A stretch of 64,000 nt of DNA from Gordius sp. MW1 (GCA_964036665.1 OZ038530.1:6958501-7022500), one strand, 5' to 3'; shown: positions 23,816 to 37,138, counted from the first letter of the stretch. The notes: generated by a model from the letters alone, not told the origin. Translations and numbers: made by a program.

Positions 23816-24259
23816 TTTTAAATACTTTTTTAAATCCAGTTACGATCAGGGGCGATCCTTAGCACATAGGGGACGCCGTAGGAATATATTTGAGAATTAA
23901 TTTTTAATTTTAAAGCGCCATTTACGGAGATTTAGGGATTTTATAGTATTTTGCGTCGGACAGAATGCTAGGCTAGGTGTCCGCCCTCAACGGAATTCAC
24001 GTATTGGCGTCTGAAAGGGAGTGAGTAAATCGAGAACGCGATAATAAAACTGCGTCGAGCTGTATAATTACTACCTAACGATCAAAAAGTTACATATTCA
24101 ATCAAAAAGTTACATATTCCTCGCATTGCGTCATTGATTAGGACAAAATACACACATTTCGATGCCCTCCCCTCGATTTTAAATGATAATACATGGGTGG
24201 GAAATAAAAAAGTAGAAATCTTGCCTGATTTATAAGCACAATTTTCGCTTTTAAATAAC

Positions 24260-24378
24260 GGTTACTACCATATCACGTTAAAAACACCGGTTCCCTTCCG
24301 AACACCGAAGTTAAGCAACGTTGAGCCCGGTTAGTACTTGGATGGGTGACTGCTTGGGAATCCCGGGTGTTGTAACCT
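24260..24378 (+). rRNA. 5S rRNA: 5S rRNA variant V2, unit 44
   Basis: G7T, G21A and C92T (GACTGCTT in box C), AAATAACGG flank. Upstream AAGTAGAAATC replaces AAGTAGGAATC. Confidence 0.87.
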
Positions 24379-24820
24379 TTTTAAATACTTTTTTGAATCC
24401 AGTTACGATCAGGGGCGATCCTTAGCACATAGGGGACGCCGTAGGAATATATTTGAGAATTAATTTTTAATTTTAAAGCGCCATTTACGGAGATTTAGGG
24501 ATTTTATAGTATTTTGCGTCGGACAGAATGCTAGGCTAGGTGTCCGCCCTCAACGGAATTCACGTATTGGCGTCTGAAAGGGAGTGAGTAAATCGAGAAC
24601 GCGATAATAAAACTGCGTCGAGCTGTATAATTACTACCTAACAATCAAAGTTACATATTCAATCAAAAAGTTACATATTCCTCGCATTGCGTCATTGATT
24701 AGGACAAAATACACACATTTCGATGCCCTCCCCTCGATTTTAAATGATAATACATGGGTGGGAAATAAAAAAGTAGGAATCTTGCCTGATTTATAAGCAC
24801 AATTTTCGCTTTTAACCAAC

Positions 24821-24939
24821 GGTTACGACCATATCACGTTGAAAACACCGGTTCCCTTCCGAACACCGAAGTTAAGCAACGTAGAGCCCGGTTAGTACTT
24901 GGATGGGTGACCGCTTGGGAATCCCGGGTGTTGTAACCT
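24821..24939 (+). rRNA. 5S rRNA: 5S rRNA, unit 45 (T63A)
   Basis: T63A, preceded by the CAATCAAAGTT spacer and followed by TCGATTTAAATG. Confidence 0.93.
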
Positions 24940-25382
24940 TTTTAAATACTTTTTTGAATCCAGTTACGATCAGGGGCGATCCTTAGCACATAGGGGACGC
25001 CGTAGGAATATATTTGAGAATTAATTTTTAATTTTAAAGCGCCATTTACGGAGATTTAGGGATTTTATAGTATTTTGCGTCGGACAGAATGCTAGGCTAG
25101 GTGTCCGCCCTCAACGGAATTCACGTATTGGCGTCTGAAAGGGAGTGAGTAAATCGAGAACGCGATAATAAAACTGCGTCGAGCTGTATAATTACTACCT
25201 AACGATCAAAAAGTTACATATTCAATCAAAAAGTTACATATTCCTCGCATTGCGTCATTGATTAGGACAAAATACACACATTTCGATGCCCTCCCCTCGA
25301 TTTAAATGATAATACATGGGTGGGAAATAAAAAAGTAGGAATCTTGCCTGATTTATAAGCACAATTTTCGCTTTTAACCAAC

Positions 25383-25501
25383 GGTTACGACCATATCACG
25401 TTGAAAACACCGGTTCCCTTCCGAACACCGAAGTTAAGCAACGTTGAGCCCGGTTAGTACTTGGATGGGTGACCGCTTGGGAATCCCGGGTGTTGTAACC
25501 T
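25383..25501 (+). rRNA. 5S rRNA: 5S rRNA, unit 46
   Basis: Consensus gene, second half of the T63A module. Confidence 0.95.
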
Positions 25502-25945
25502 TTTTAAATACTTTTTTGAATCCAGTTACGATCAGGGGCGATCCTTAGCACATAGGGGACGCCGTAGGAATATATTTGAGAATTAATTTTTAATTTTAAA
25601 GCGCCATTTACGGAGATTTAGGGATTTTATAGTATTTTGCGTCGGACAGAATGCTAGGCTAGGTGTCCGCCCTCAACGGAATTCACGTATTGGCGTCTGA
25701 AAGGGAGTGAGTAAATCGAGAACGCGATAATAAAACTGCGTCGAGCTGTATAATTACTACCTAACGATCAAAAAGTTACATATTCAATCAAAAAGTTACA
25801 TATTCCTCGCATTGCGTCATTGATTAGGACAAAATACACACATTTCGATGCCCTCCCCTCGATTTTAAATGATAATACATGGGTGGGAAATAAAAAAGTA
25901 GGAATCTTGCCTGATTTATAAGCACAATTTTCGCTTTTAACCAAC

Positions 25946-26064
25946 GGTTACGACCATATCACGTTGAAAACACCGGTTCCCTTCCGAACACCGAAGTTAA
26001 GCAACGTTGAGCCCGGTTAGTACTTGGATGGGTGACCGCTTGGGAATCCCGGGTGTTGTAACCT
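25946..26064 (+). rRNA. 5S rRNA: 5S rRNA, unit 47
   Basis: Consensus gene. Spacer has GGGATGCCG, CTAGTGTAGG and the AAC loss. Confidence 0.95.
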
Positions 26065-26505
26065 TTTTAAATACTTTTTTGAATCCAGTTACGATCAGGG
26101 GCGATCCTTAGCACATAGGGGATGCCGTAGGAATATATTTGAGAATTAATTTTTAATTTTAAAGCGCCATTTACGGAGATTTAGGGATTTTATAGTATTT
26201 TGCGTCGGACAGAATGCTAGTGTAGGTGTCCGCCCTCGGAATTCACGTATTGGCGTCTGAAAGGGAGTGAGTAAATCGAGAACGCGATAATAAAACTGCG
26301 TCGAGCTGTATAATTACTACCTAACAATCAAAAAGTTACATATTCAATCAAAAAGTTACATATTCCTCGCATTGCGTCATTGATTAGGACAAAATACACA
26401 CATTTCGATGCCCTCCCCTCGATTTTAAATGATAATACATGGGTGGGAAATAAAAAAGTAGGAATCTTGCCTGATTTATAAGCACAATTTTCGCTTTTAA
26501 ATAAC

Positions 26506-26624
26506 GGTTACTACCATATCACGTTAAAAACACCGGTTCCCTTCCGAACACCGAAGTTAAGCAACGTTGAGCCCGGTTAGTACTTGGATGGGTGACTGCT
26601 TGGGAATCCCGGGTGTTGTAACCT
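26506..26624 (+). rRNA. 5S rRNA: 5S rRNA variant V2, unit 48
   Basis: G7T, G21A, C92T. Spacer has GATTCTTAGTACAT and lacks 10 bp (GTCTGAGTAA). Confidence 0.87.
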
Positions 26625-27058
26625 TTTTAAATACTTTTTTAAATCCAGTTACGATCAGGGGCGATTCTTAGTACATAGGGGACGCCGTAGGAATATATTT
26701 GAGAATTAATTTTTAATTTTAAAGCGCCATTTACGGAGATTTAGGGATTTTATAGTATTTTGCGTCGGACAGAATGCTAGGCTAGGTGTCCGCCCTCAAC
26801 GGAATTCACGTATTGGCGTCTGAGTAAATCGAGAACGCGATAATAAAACTGCGTCGAGCTGTATAATTACTACCTAACGATCAAAAAGTTACATATTCAA
26901 TCAAAAAGTTACATATTCCTCGCATTGCGTCATTGATTAGGACAAAATACACACATTTCGATGCCCTCCCCTCGATTTTAAATGATAATACATGGGTGGG
27001 AAATAAAAAAGTAGGAATCTTGCCTGATTTATAAGCACAATTTTCGCTTTTGACCAAC

Positions 27059-27176
27059 GGTTACGACCATATCACGTTGAAAACACCGGTTCCCTTCCGA
27101 ACACCGAAGTTAAGCAACGTTGAGCCCGGTTAGTACTTGGATGGGTGACCGCTTGGGATCCCGGGTGTTGTAACCT
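27059..27176 (+). rRNA. 5S rRNA: 5S rRNA, unit 49 (1-nt deletion)
   Basis: 118 nt; one A lost near 100 (CTTGGGATCCC), as in unit 43. Flank reads TTTTGACCAACGG. Spacer has GTCCGCGCTC. Confidence 0.9.
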
Positions 27177-27620
27177 TTTTAAATACTTTTTTGAATCCAG
27201 TTACGATCAGGGGCGATCCTTAGCACATAGGGGACGCCGTAGGAATATATTTGAGAATTAATTTTTAATTTTAAAGCGCCATTTACGGAGATTTAGGGAT
27301 TTTATAGTATTTTGCGTCGGACAGAATGCTAGGCTAGGTGTCCGCGCTCAACGGAATTCACGTATTGGCGTCTGAAAGGGAGTGAGTAAATCGAGAACGC
27401 GATAATAAAACTGCGTCGAGCTGTATAATTACTACCTAACAATCAAAAAGTTACATATTCAATCAAAAAGTTACATATTCCTCGCATTGCGTCATTGATT
27501 AGGACAAAATACACACATTTCGATGCCCTCCCCTCGATTTTAAATGATAATACATGGGTGGGAAATAAAAAAGTAGGAATCTTGCCTGATTTATAAGCAC
27601 AATTTTCGCTTTTAAATAAC

Positions 27621-27739
27621 GGTTACTACCATATCACGTTAAAAACACCGGTTCCCTTCCGAACACCGAAGTTAAGCAACGTTGAGCCCGGTTAGTACTT
27701 GGATGGGTGACTGCTTGGGAATCCCGGGTGTTGTAACCT
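27621..27739 (+). rRNA. 5S rRNA: 5S rRNA variant V2, unit 50
   Basis: G7T, G21A, C92T with GATTCTTAGTACAT and GAGAAGCGATA in the spacer. Same combination at units 94 and 97. Confidence 0.87.
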
Positions 27740-28182
27740 TTTTAAATACTTTTTTGAATCCAGTTACGATCAGGGGCGATTCTTAGTACATAGGGGACGC
27801 CGTAGGAATATATTTGAGAATTAATTTTTAATTTTAAAGCGCCATTTACGGAGATTTAGGGATTTTATAGTATTTTGCGTCGGACAGAATGCTAGGCTAG
27901 GTGTCCGCCCTCAACGGAATTCACGTATTGGCGTCTGAAAGGGAGTGAGTAAATCGAGAAGCGATAATAAAACTGCGTCGAGCTGTATAATTACTACCTA
28001 ACGATCAAAAAGTTACATATTCAATCAAAAAGTTACATATTCCTCGCATTGCGTCATTGATTAGGACAAAATACACACATTTCGATGCCCTCCCCTCGAT
28101 TTTAAATGATAATACATGGGTGGGAAATAAAAAAGTAGGAATCTTGCCTGATTTATAAGCACAATTTTCGCTTTTAACCAAC

Positions 28183-28301
28183 GGTTACGACCATATTACG
28201 TTGAAAACACCGGTTCCCTTCCGAACACCGAAGTTAAGCAACGTTGAGCCCGGTTAGTACTTGGATGGGTGACCGCTTGGGAATCCCGGGTGTTGTAACC
28301 T
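28183..28301 (+). rRNA. 5S rRNA: 5S rRNA, unit 51 (C15T)
   Basis: C15T (CATATTACG); 4-bp spacer gain. Shared with units 96 and 99. Confidence 0.93.
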
Positions 28302-28749
28302 TTTTAAATACTTTTTTGAATCCAGTTACGATCAGGGGCGATCCTTAGCACATAGGGGACGCCGTAGGAATATATTTGAGAATTAATTTTTAATTTTAAA
28401 GCGCCATTTACGGAGGGAGATTTAGGGATTTTATAGTATTTTGCGTCGGACAGAATGCTAGGCTAGGTGTCCGCCCTCAACGGAATTCACGTATTGGCGT
28501 CTGAAAGGGAGTGAGTAAATCGAGAACGCGATAATAAAACTGCGTCGAGCTGTATAATTACTACCTAACAATCAAAAAGTTACATATTCAATCAAAAAGT
28601 TACATATTCCTCGCATTGCGTCATTGATTAGGACAAAATACACACATTTCGATGCCCTCCCCTCGATTTTAAATGATAATACATGGGTGGGAAATAAAAA
28701 AGTAGGAATCTTGCCTGATTTATAAGCACAATTTTTGCTTTTAACCAAC

Positions 28750-28868
28750 GGTTACGACCATATCACGTTGAAAACACCGGTTCCCTTCCGAACACCGAAG
28801 TTAAGCAACGTTGAGCCCGGTTAGTACTTGGATGGGTGACCGCTTGGGAATCCCGGGTGTTGTAACCT
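28750..28868 (+). rRNA. 5S rRNA: 5S rRNA, unit 52
   Basis: Consensus gene. Flank has ATTTTTGCTTTT; spacer has GGACGCTGTAGG and the 4-bp gain, as in units 93 and 100. Confidence 0.95.
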
Positions 28869-29316
28869 TTTTAAATACTTTTTTGAATCCAGTTACGATC
28901 AGGGGCGATCCTTAGCACATAGGGGACGCTGTAGGAATATATTTGAGAATTAATTTTTAATTTTAAAGCGCCATTTACGGAGGGAGATTTAGGGATTTTA
29001 TAGTATTTTGCGTCGGACAGAATGCTAGGCTAGGTGTCCGCCCTCAACGGAATTCACGTATTGGCGTCTGAAAGGGAGTGAGTAAATCGAGACCGCGATA
29101 ATAAAACTGCGTCGAGCTGTATAATTACTACCTAACAATCAAAAAGTTACATATTCAATCAAAAAGTTACATATTCCTCGCATTGCGTCATTGATTAGGA
29201 CAAAATACACACATTTCGATGCCCTCCCCTCGATTTTAAATGATAATACATGGGTGGGAAATAAAAAAGTAGGAATCTTGCCTGATTTATAAGCACAATT
29301 TTCGCTTTTAACCAAC

Positions 29317-29435
29317 GGTTACGACCATATCACGTTGAAAACACCGGTTCCCTTCCGAACACCGAAGTTATGCAACGTTGAGCCCGGTTAGTACTTGGAT
29401 GGGTGACCGCTTGGGAATCCCGGGGGTTGTAACCT
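29317..29435 (+). rRNA. 5S rRNA: 5S rRNA, unit 53 (A55T, T109G)
   Basis: A55T in box A (GTTATGC) and T109G (CCCGGGGGTTG). Its spacer has kept only one of the two 19-bp direct repeats, giving a 543-bp unit. Confidence 0.9.
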
Positions 29436-29859
29436 TTTTAAATACTTTTTTGAATCCAGTTACGATCAGGGGCGATCCTTAGCACATAGGGGACGCCGTA
29501 GGAATATATTTGAGAATTAATTTTTAATTTTAAAGCGCCATTTACGGAGATTTAGGGATTTTACAGTATTTTGCGTCGGACAGAATGCTAGGCTAGGTGT
29601 CCGCCCTCAACGGAATTCACGTATTGGCGTCTGAAAGGGAGTGAGTAAATCGAGAACGCGATAATAAAACTGCGTCGAGCTGTATAATTACTCCCTAACA
29701 ATCAAAAAGTTACATATTCCTCGCATTGCGTCATTGATTAGGACAAAATACACACATTTCGATGCCCTCCCCTCGATTTTAAATGATAATACATGGGTGG
29801 GAAATAAAAAAGTAGGAATCTTGCCTGATTTATAAGCACAATTTTCGCTTTTAACCAAC

Positions 29860-29978
29860 GGTTACGACCATATCACGTTGAAAACACCGGTTCCCTTCCG
29901 AACACCGAAGTTTAGCAACGTTGAGCCCGGTTAGTACTTGGATGGGTGACCGCTTGGGAATCCCGGGTGTTGTAACCT
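29860..29978 (+). rRNA. 5S rRNA: 5S rRNA, unit 54 (A54T)
   Basis: A54T (GTTTAGC) in box A, without the other V1 changes. Spacer lacks the 10 bp. Confidence 0.92.
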
Positions 29979-30412
29979 TTTTAAATACTTTTTTGAATCC
30001 AGTTACGATCAGGGGCGATCCTTAGCACATAGGGGACGCCGTAGGAATATATTTGAGAATTAATTTTTAATTTTAAAGCGCCATTTACGGAGATTTAGGG
30101 ATTTTATAGTATTTTGCGTCGGACAGAATGCTAGGCTAGGTGTCCGCCCTCAACGGAATTCACGTATTGGCGTCTGAGTAAATCGAGAACGCGATAATAA
30201 AACTGCGTCGAGCTGTATAATTACTACCTAACGATCAAAAAGTTACATATTCAATCAAAAAGTTACATATTCCTCGCATTGCGTCATTGATTAGGACAAA
30301 ATACACACATTTCGATGCCCTCCCCTCGATTTTAAATGATAATACATGGGTGGGAAATAATAAAGTAGGAATCTTGCCTGATTTATAAGCACAATTTTCG
30401 CTTTTAACCAAC

Positions 30413-30531
30413 GGTTACGACCATATCACGTTGAAAACACCGGTTCCCTTCCGAACACCGAAGTTAAGCAACGTTGAGCCCGGTTAGTACTTGGATGGGT
30501 GACCGCTTGGGAATCCCGGGTGTTGTAACCT
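30413..30531 (+). rRNA. 5S rRNA: 5S rRNA, unit 55
   Basis: Consensus gene, flank type C. Second T-run broken (TTTCTT). 553-bp unit. Confidence 0.95.
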
Positions 30532-30965
30532 TTTTAAATACTTTCTTGAATCCAGTTACGATCAGGGGCGATCCTTAGCACATAGGGGACGCCGTAGGAA
30601 TATATTTGAGAATTAATTTTTAATTTTAAAGCGCCATTTACGGAGATTTAGGGATTTTATAGTATTTTGCGTCGGACAGAATGCTAGGCTAGGTGTCCGC
30701 CCTCAACGGAATTCACGTATTGGCGTCTGAGTAAATCGAGAACGCGATAATAAAACTGCGTCGAGCTGTATAATTACTACCTAACGATCAAAAAGTTACA
30801 TATTCAATCAAAAAGTTACATATTCCTCGCATTGCGTCATTGATTAGGACAAAATACACACATTTCGATGCCCTCCCCTCGATTTTAAATGATAATACAT
30901 GGGTGGGAAATAATAAAGTAGGAATCTTGCCTGATTTATAAGCACAATTTTCGCTTTTAACCAAC

Positions 30966-31084
30966 GGTTACGACCATATCACGTTGAAAACACCGGTTCC
31001 CTTCCGAACACCGAAGTTAAGCAACGTTGAGCCCGGTTAGTACTTGGATGGGTGACCGCTTGGGAATCCCGGGTGTTGTAACCT
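30966..31084 (+). rRNA. 5S rRNA: 5S rRNA, unit 56
   Basis: Same as unit 55 in flank type, broken second T-run and 553-bp length; a fresh tandem copy of it. Confidence 0.95.
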
Positions 31085-31518
31085 TTTTAAATACTTTCTT
31101 GAATCCAGTTACGATCAGGGGCGATCCTTAGCACATAGGGGACGCCGTAGGAATATATTTGAGAATTAATTTTTAATTTTAAAGCGCCATTTACGGAGAT
31201 TTAGGGATTTTATAGTATTTTGCGTCGGACAGAATGCTAGGCTAGGTGTCCGCCCTCAACGGAATTCACGTATTGGCGTCTGAGTAAATCGAGAACGCGA
31301 TAATAAAACTGCGTCGAGCTGTATAATTACTACCTAACGATCAAAAAGTTACATATTCAATCAAAAAGTTACATATTCCTCGCATTGCGTCATTGATTAG
31401 GACAAAATACACACATTTCGATGCCCTCCCCTCGATTTTAAATGATAATACATGGGTGGGAAATAATAAAGTAGGAATCTTGCCTGATTTATAAGCACAA
31501 TTTTCGCTTTTAACCAAC

Positions 31519-31637
31519 GGTTACGACCATATCACGTTGAAAACACCGGTTCCCTTCCGAACACCGAAGTTTAGCAACGTTGAGCCCGGTTAGTACTTGG
31601 ATGGGTGACCGCTTGGGAATCCCGGGTGTTGTAACCT
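31519..31637 (+). rRNA. 5S rRNA: 5S rRNA, unit 57 (A54T)
   Basis: A54T as in unit 54, flank type C, 553-bp unit. Spacer has GTATTAGCGTC. Confidence 0.92.
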
Positions 31638-32071
31638 TTTTAAATACTTTTTTGAATCCAGTTACGATCAGGGGCGATCCTTAGCACATAGGGGACGCCG
31701 TAGGAATATATTTGAGAATTAATTTTTAATTTTAAAGCGCCATTTACGGAGATTTAGGGATTTTATAGTATTTTGCGTCGGACAGAATGCTAGGCTAGGT
31801 GTCCGCCCTCAACGGAATTCACGTATTAGCGTCTGAGTAAATCGAGAACGCGATAATAAAACTGCGTCGAGCTGTATAATTACTACCTAACGATCAAAAA
31901 GTTACATATTCAATCAAAAAGTTACATATTCCTCGCATTGCGTCATTGATTAGGACAAAATACACACATTTCGATGCCCTCCCCTCGATTTTAAATGATA
32001 ATACATGGGTGGGAAATAATAAAGTAGGAATCTTGCCTGATTTATAAGCACAATTTTCGCTTTTAACCAAC

Positions 32072-32190
32072 GGTTACGACCATATCACGTTGAAAACACC
32101 GGTTCCCTTCCGAACACCGAAGTTAAGCAACGTTGAGCCCGGTTAGTACTTGGATGGGTGACCGCTTGGGAATCCCGGGTGTTGTAACCT
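32072..32190 (+). rRNA. 5S rRNA: 5S rRNA, unit 58
   Basis: Consensus gene, last type C unit; spacer back to full length. Confidence 0.95.
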
Positions 32191-32634
32191 TTTTAAATAC
32201 TTTTTTGAATCCAGTTACGATCAGGGGCGATCCTTAGCACATAGGGGACGCCGTAGGAATATATTTGAGAATTAATTTTTAATTTTAAAGCGCCATTTAC
32301 GGAGATTTAGGGATTTTATAGTATTTTGCGTCGGACAGAATGCTAGGCTAGGTGTCCGCCCTCAACGGAATTCACGTATTGGCGTCTGAAAGGGAGTGAG
32401 TAAATCGAGAACGCGATAATAAAACTGCGTCGAGCTGTATAATTACTACCTAACAATCAAAAAGTTACATATTCAATCAAAAAGTTACATATTCCTCGCA
32501 TTGCGTCATTGATTAGGACAAAATACACACATTTCGATGCCCTCCCCTTGATTTTAAATGATAATACATGGGTGGGAAATAAAAAAGTAGGAATCTTGCC
32601 TGATTTATAAGCACAATTTTCGCTTTTAACCAAC

Positions 32635-32753
32635 GGTTACGACCATATCACGTTGAAAACACCGGTTCCCTTCCGAACACCGAAGTTAAGCAACGTTGAG
32701 CCCGGTTAGTACTTGGATGGGTGACCGCTTGGGAATCCCGGGTGTTGTAACCT
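32635..32753 (+). rRNA. 5S rRNA: 5S rRNA, unit 59
   Basis: Consensus gene, type B, preceded by CCCCTTGATT. Confidence 0.95.
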
Positions 32754-33197
32754 TTTTAAATACTTTTTTGAATCCAGTTACGATCAGGGGCGATCCTTAG
32801 CACATAGGGGACGCCGTAGGAATATATTTGAGAATTAATTTTTAATTTTAAAGCGCCATTTACGGAGATTTAGGGATTTTATAGTATTTTGCGTCGGACA
32901 GAATGCTAGGCTAGGTGTCCGCCCTCAACGGAATTCACGTATTGGCGTCTGAAAGGGAGTGAGTAAATCGAGAACGCGATAATAAAACTGCGTCGAGCTG
33001 TATAATTACTACCTAACGATCAAAAAGTTACATATTCAATCAAAAAGTTACATATTCCTCGCATTGCGTCATTGATTAGGACAAAATACACACATTTCGA
33101 TGCCCTCCCCTCGATTTTAAATGATAATACATGGGTGGGAAATAATAAAGTAGGAATCTAGCCTGATTTATAAGCACAATTTTCACTTTTAACCAAC

Positions 33198-33316
33198 GGT
33201 TACGACCATATCACGTTGAAAACACCGGTTCCCTTCCGAACACCGAAGTTAAGCAACGTTGAGCCCGGTTAGTACTTGGATGGGTGACCGCTTGGGAATC
33301 CCGGGTGTTGTAACCT
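33198..33316 (+). rRNA. 5S rRNA: 5S rRNA, unit 60
   Basis: Consensus gene, type A with TTCACTTTT, the marker of units 2, 3 and 5. Start of the second copy of the unit 5-26 region. Spacer has CACATAAGGG and TTTAGAGATT. Confidence 0.95.
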
Positions 33317-33760
33317 TTTTAAATACTTTTTTGAATCCAGTTACGATCAGGGGCGATCCTTAGCACATAAGGGACGCCGTAGGAATATATTTGAGAATTA
33401 ATTTTTAATTTTAAAGCGCCATTTACGGAGATTTAGAGATTTTATAGTATTTTGCGTCGGACAGAATGCTAGGCTAGGTGTCCGCCCTCAACGGAATTCA
33501 CGTATTGGCGTCTGAAAGGGAGTGAGTAAATCGAGAACGCGATAATAAAACTGCGTCGAGCTGTATAATTACTACCTAACAATCAAAAAGTTACATATTC
33601 AATCAAAAAGTTACATATTCCTCGCATTGCGTCATTGATTAGGACAAAATACACACATTTCGATGCCCTCCCCTTGATTTTAAATGATAATACATGGGTG
33701 GGAAATAAAAAAGTAGGAATCTTGCCTGATTTATAAGCACAATTTTCGCTTTTAACCAAC

Positions 33761-33879
33761 GGTTACGACCATATCACGTTGAAAACACCGGTTCCCTTCC
33801 GAACACCGAAGTTAAGCAACGTTGAGCCCGGTTAGTACTTGGATGGGTGACCGCTTGGGAATCCCGGGTGTTGTAACCT
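33761..33879 (+). rRNA. 5S rRNA: 5S rRNA, unit 61
   Basis: Consensus gene, type B, CCCCTTGATT upstream; counterpart of unit 6. Confidence 0.95.
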
Positions 33880-34323
33880 TTTTAAATACTTTTTTGAATC
33901 CAGTTACGATCAGGGGCGATCCTTAGCACATAGGGGACGCCGTAGGAATATATTTGAGAATTAATTTTTAATTTTAAAGCGCCATTTACGGAGATTTAGG
34001 GATTTTATAGTATTTTGCGTCGGACAGAATGCTAGGCTAGGTGTCCGCCCTCAACGGAATTCACGTATTGGCGTCTGAAAGGGAGTGAGTAAATCGAGAA
34101 CGCGATAATAAAACTGCGTCGAGCTGTATAATTACTACCTAACGATCAAAAAGTTACATATTCAATCAAAAAGTTACATATTCCTCGCATTGCGTCATTG
34201 ATTAGGACAAAATACACACATTTCGATGCCCTCCCCTCGATTTTAAATGATAATACATGGGTGGGAAATAATAAAGTAGGAATCTAGCCTGATTTATAAG
34301 CACAATTTTCGCTTTTAACCAAC

Positions 34324-34442
34324 GGTTACGACCATATCACGTTGAAAACACCGGTTCCCTTCCGAACACCGAAGTTAAGCAACGTTGAGCCCGGTTAGTA
34401 CTTGGATGGGTGACCGCTTGGGAATCCCGGGTGTTGTAACCT
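34324..34442 (+). rRNA. 5S rRNA: 5S rRNA, unit 62
   Basis: Consensus gene, type A; counterpart of unit 7. Confidence 0.95.
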
Positions 34443-34886
34443 TTTTAAATACTTTTTTGAATCCAGTTACGATCAGGGGCGATCCTTAGCACATAGGGGA
34501 CGCCGTAGGAATATATTTGAGAATTAATTTTTAATTTTAAAGCGCCATTTACGGAGATTTAGGGATTTTATAGTATTTTGCGTCGGACAGAATGCTAGGC
34601 TAGGTGTCCGCCCTCAACGGAATTCACGTATTGGCGTCTGAAAGGGAGTGAGTAAATCGAGAACGCGATAATAAAACTGCGTCGAGCTGTATAATTACTA
34701 CCTAACAATCAAAAAGTTACATATTCAATCAAAAAGTTACATATTCCTCGCATTGCGTCATTGATTAGGACAAAATACACACATTTCGATGCCCTCCCCT
34801 CGATTTTAAATGATAATACATGGGTGGGAAATAAAAAAGTAGGAATCTTGCCTGATTTATAAGCACAATTTTCGCTTTTAACCAAC

Positions 34887-35005
34887 GGTTACGACCATAT
34901 CACGTTGAAAACACCGGTTCCCTTCCGAACACCGAAGTTAAGCAACGTTGAGCCCGGTTAGTACTTGGATGGGTGACCGCTTGGGAATCCCGGGTGTTGT
35001 AACCT
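34887..35005 (+). rRNA. 5S rRNA: 5S rRNA, unit 63
   Basis: Consensus gene, type B; counterpart of unit 8. Confidence 0.95.
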
Positions 35006-35450
35006 TTTTAAATACTTTTTTGAATCCAGTTACGATCAGGGGCGATCCTTAGCACATAGGGGACGCCGTAGGAATATATTTGAGAATTAATTTTTAATTT
35101 TAAAGCGCCATTTACGGAGATTTAGGGATTTTATAGTATTTTGCGTCGGACAGAATGCTAGGCTAGGTGTCCGCCCTCAACGGAATTCACGTATTGGCGT
35201 CTGAAAGGGAGTGAGTAAATCGAGAACGCGATAATAAAACTGCGTCGAGCTGTATAATTACTACCTAACGATCAAAAAGTTACATATTCAATCAAAAAGT
35301 TACATATTCCTCGCATTGCGTCATTGATTAGGACAAAATACACACATTTCGATGCCCTCCCCTCGATTTTAAATGATAATACATGGGTGGGAAATAATAA
35401 AGTAGGAATCTAGCCTGATTTATAAAGCACAATTTTCGCTTTTAACCAAC

Positions 35451-35569
35451 GGTTACGACCATATCACGTTGAAAACACCGGTTCCCTTCCGAACACCGAA
35501 GTTAAGCAACGTTGAGCCCGGTTAGTACTTGGATGGGTGACCGCTTGGGAATCCCGGGTGTTGTAACCT
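35451..35569 (+). rRNA. 5S rRNA: 5S rRNA, unit 64
   Basis: Consensus gene, type A with the rare TATAAAGC box; counterpart of unit 9. Confidence 0.95.
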
Positions 35570-36013
35570 TTTTAAATACTTTTTTGAATCCAGTTACGAT
35601 CAGGGGCGATCCTTAGCACATAGGGGACGCCGTAGGAATATATTTGAGAATTAATTTTTAATTTTAAAGCGCCATTTACGGAGATTTAGGGATTTTATAG
35701 TATTTTGCGTCGGACAGAATGCTAGGCTAGGTGTCCGCCCTCAACGGAATTCACGTATTGGCGTCTGAAAGGGAGTGAGTAAATCGAGAACGCGATAATA
35801 AAACTGCGTCGAGCTGTATAATTACTACCTAACAATCAAAAAGTTACATATTCAATCAAAAAGTTACATATTCCTCGCATTGCGTCATTGATTAGGACAA
35901 AATACACACATTTCGATGCCCTCCCCTCGATTTTAAATGATAATACATGGGTGGGAAATAAAAAAGTAGGAATCTTGCCTGATTTATAAGCACAATTTTC
36001 GCTTTTAACCAAC

Positions 36014-36132
36014 GGTTACGACCATATCACGTTGAAAACACCGGTTCCCTTCCGAACACCGAAGTTAAGCAACGTTGAGCCCGGTTAGTACTTGGATGGG
36101 TGACCGCTTGGGAATCCCGGGTGTTGTAACCT
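36014..36132 (+). rRNA. 5S rRNA: 5S rRNA, unit 65
   Basis: Consensus gene, type B. Spacer has lost one G (CGGACAAATGC), which leaves the CGGACA stem intact. Confidence 0.95.
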
Positions 36133-36575
36133 TTTTAAATACTTTTTTGAATCCAGTTACGATCAGGGGCGATCCTTAGCACATAGGGGACGCCGTAGGA
36201 ATATATTTGAGAATTAATTTTTAATTTTAAAGCGCCATTTACGGAGATTTAGGGATTTTATAGTATTTTGCGTCGGACAAATGCTAGGCTAGGTGTCCGC
36301 CCTCAACGGAATTCACGTATTGGCGTCTGAAAGGGAGTGAGTAAATCGAGAACGCGATAATAAAACTGCGTCGAGCTGTATAATTACTACCTAACAATCA
36401 AAAAGTTACATATTCAATCAAAAAGTTACATATTCCTCGCATTGCGTCATTGATTAGGACAAAATACACACATTTCGATGCCCTCCCCTCGATTTTAAAT
36501 GATAATACATGGGTGGGAAATAAAAAAGTAGGAATCTTGCCTGATTTATAAGCACAATTTTCGCTTTTAACCAAC

Positions 36576-36694
36576 GGTTACGACCATATCACGTTGAAAA
36601 CACCGGTTCCCTTCCGAACACCGAAATTAAGCAACGTTGAGCCCGGTTAGTACTTGGATGGGTGACCGCTTGGGAATCCCGGGTGTTGTAACCT
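36576..36694 (+). rRNA. 5S rRNA: 5S rRNA, unit 66 (G51A)
   Basis: G51A (CCGAAATTAAG) at the edge of box A; only copy with it. Type B. Confidence 0.93.
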
Positions 36695-37138
36695 TTTTAA
36701 ATACTTTTTTGAATCCAGTTACGATCAGGGGCGATCCTTAGCACATAGGGGACGCCGTAGGAATATATTTGAGAATTAATTTTTAATTTTAAAGCGCCAT
36801 TTACGGAGATTTAGGGATTTTATAGTATTTTGCGTCGGACAGAATGCTAGGCTAGGTGTCCGCCCTCAACGGAATTCACGTATTGGCGTCTGAAAGGGAG
36901 TGAGTAAATCGAGAACGCGATAATAAAACTGCGTCGAGCTGTATAATTACTACCTAACAATCAAAAAGTTACATATTCAATCAAAAAGTTACATATTCCT
37001 CGCATTGCGTCATTGATTAGGACAAAATACACACATTTCGATGCCCTCCCCTTGATTTTAAATGATAATACATGGGTGGGAAATAAAAAAGTAGGAATCT
37101 TGCCTGATTTATAAGCACAATTTTCGCTTTTAACCAAC

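Larger units (their letters stand above)
30413..31518 (+). repeat. Recent 553-bp unit duplication (units 55 and 56)
   Basis: The two units share flank type C, the broken second T-run (TTTCTT) and the 10-bp spacer loss. I saw no difference between them. Confidence 0.8.

Noticed and set aside
15096-24819. Four identical 61-residue minus-strand frames (15096, 17332, 22389, 24634)
   Set aside because: They cross the 5S spacer and promoter and exist only in units where a 2-bp loss (CAATCAAAGTT) opens the frame. Identity reflects unit duplication, not coding.
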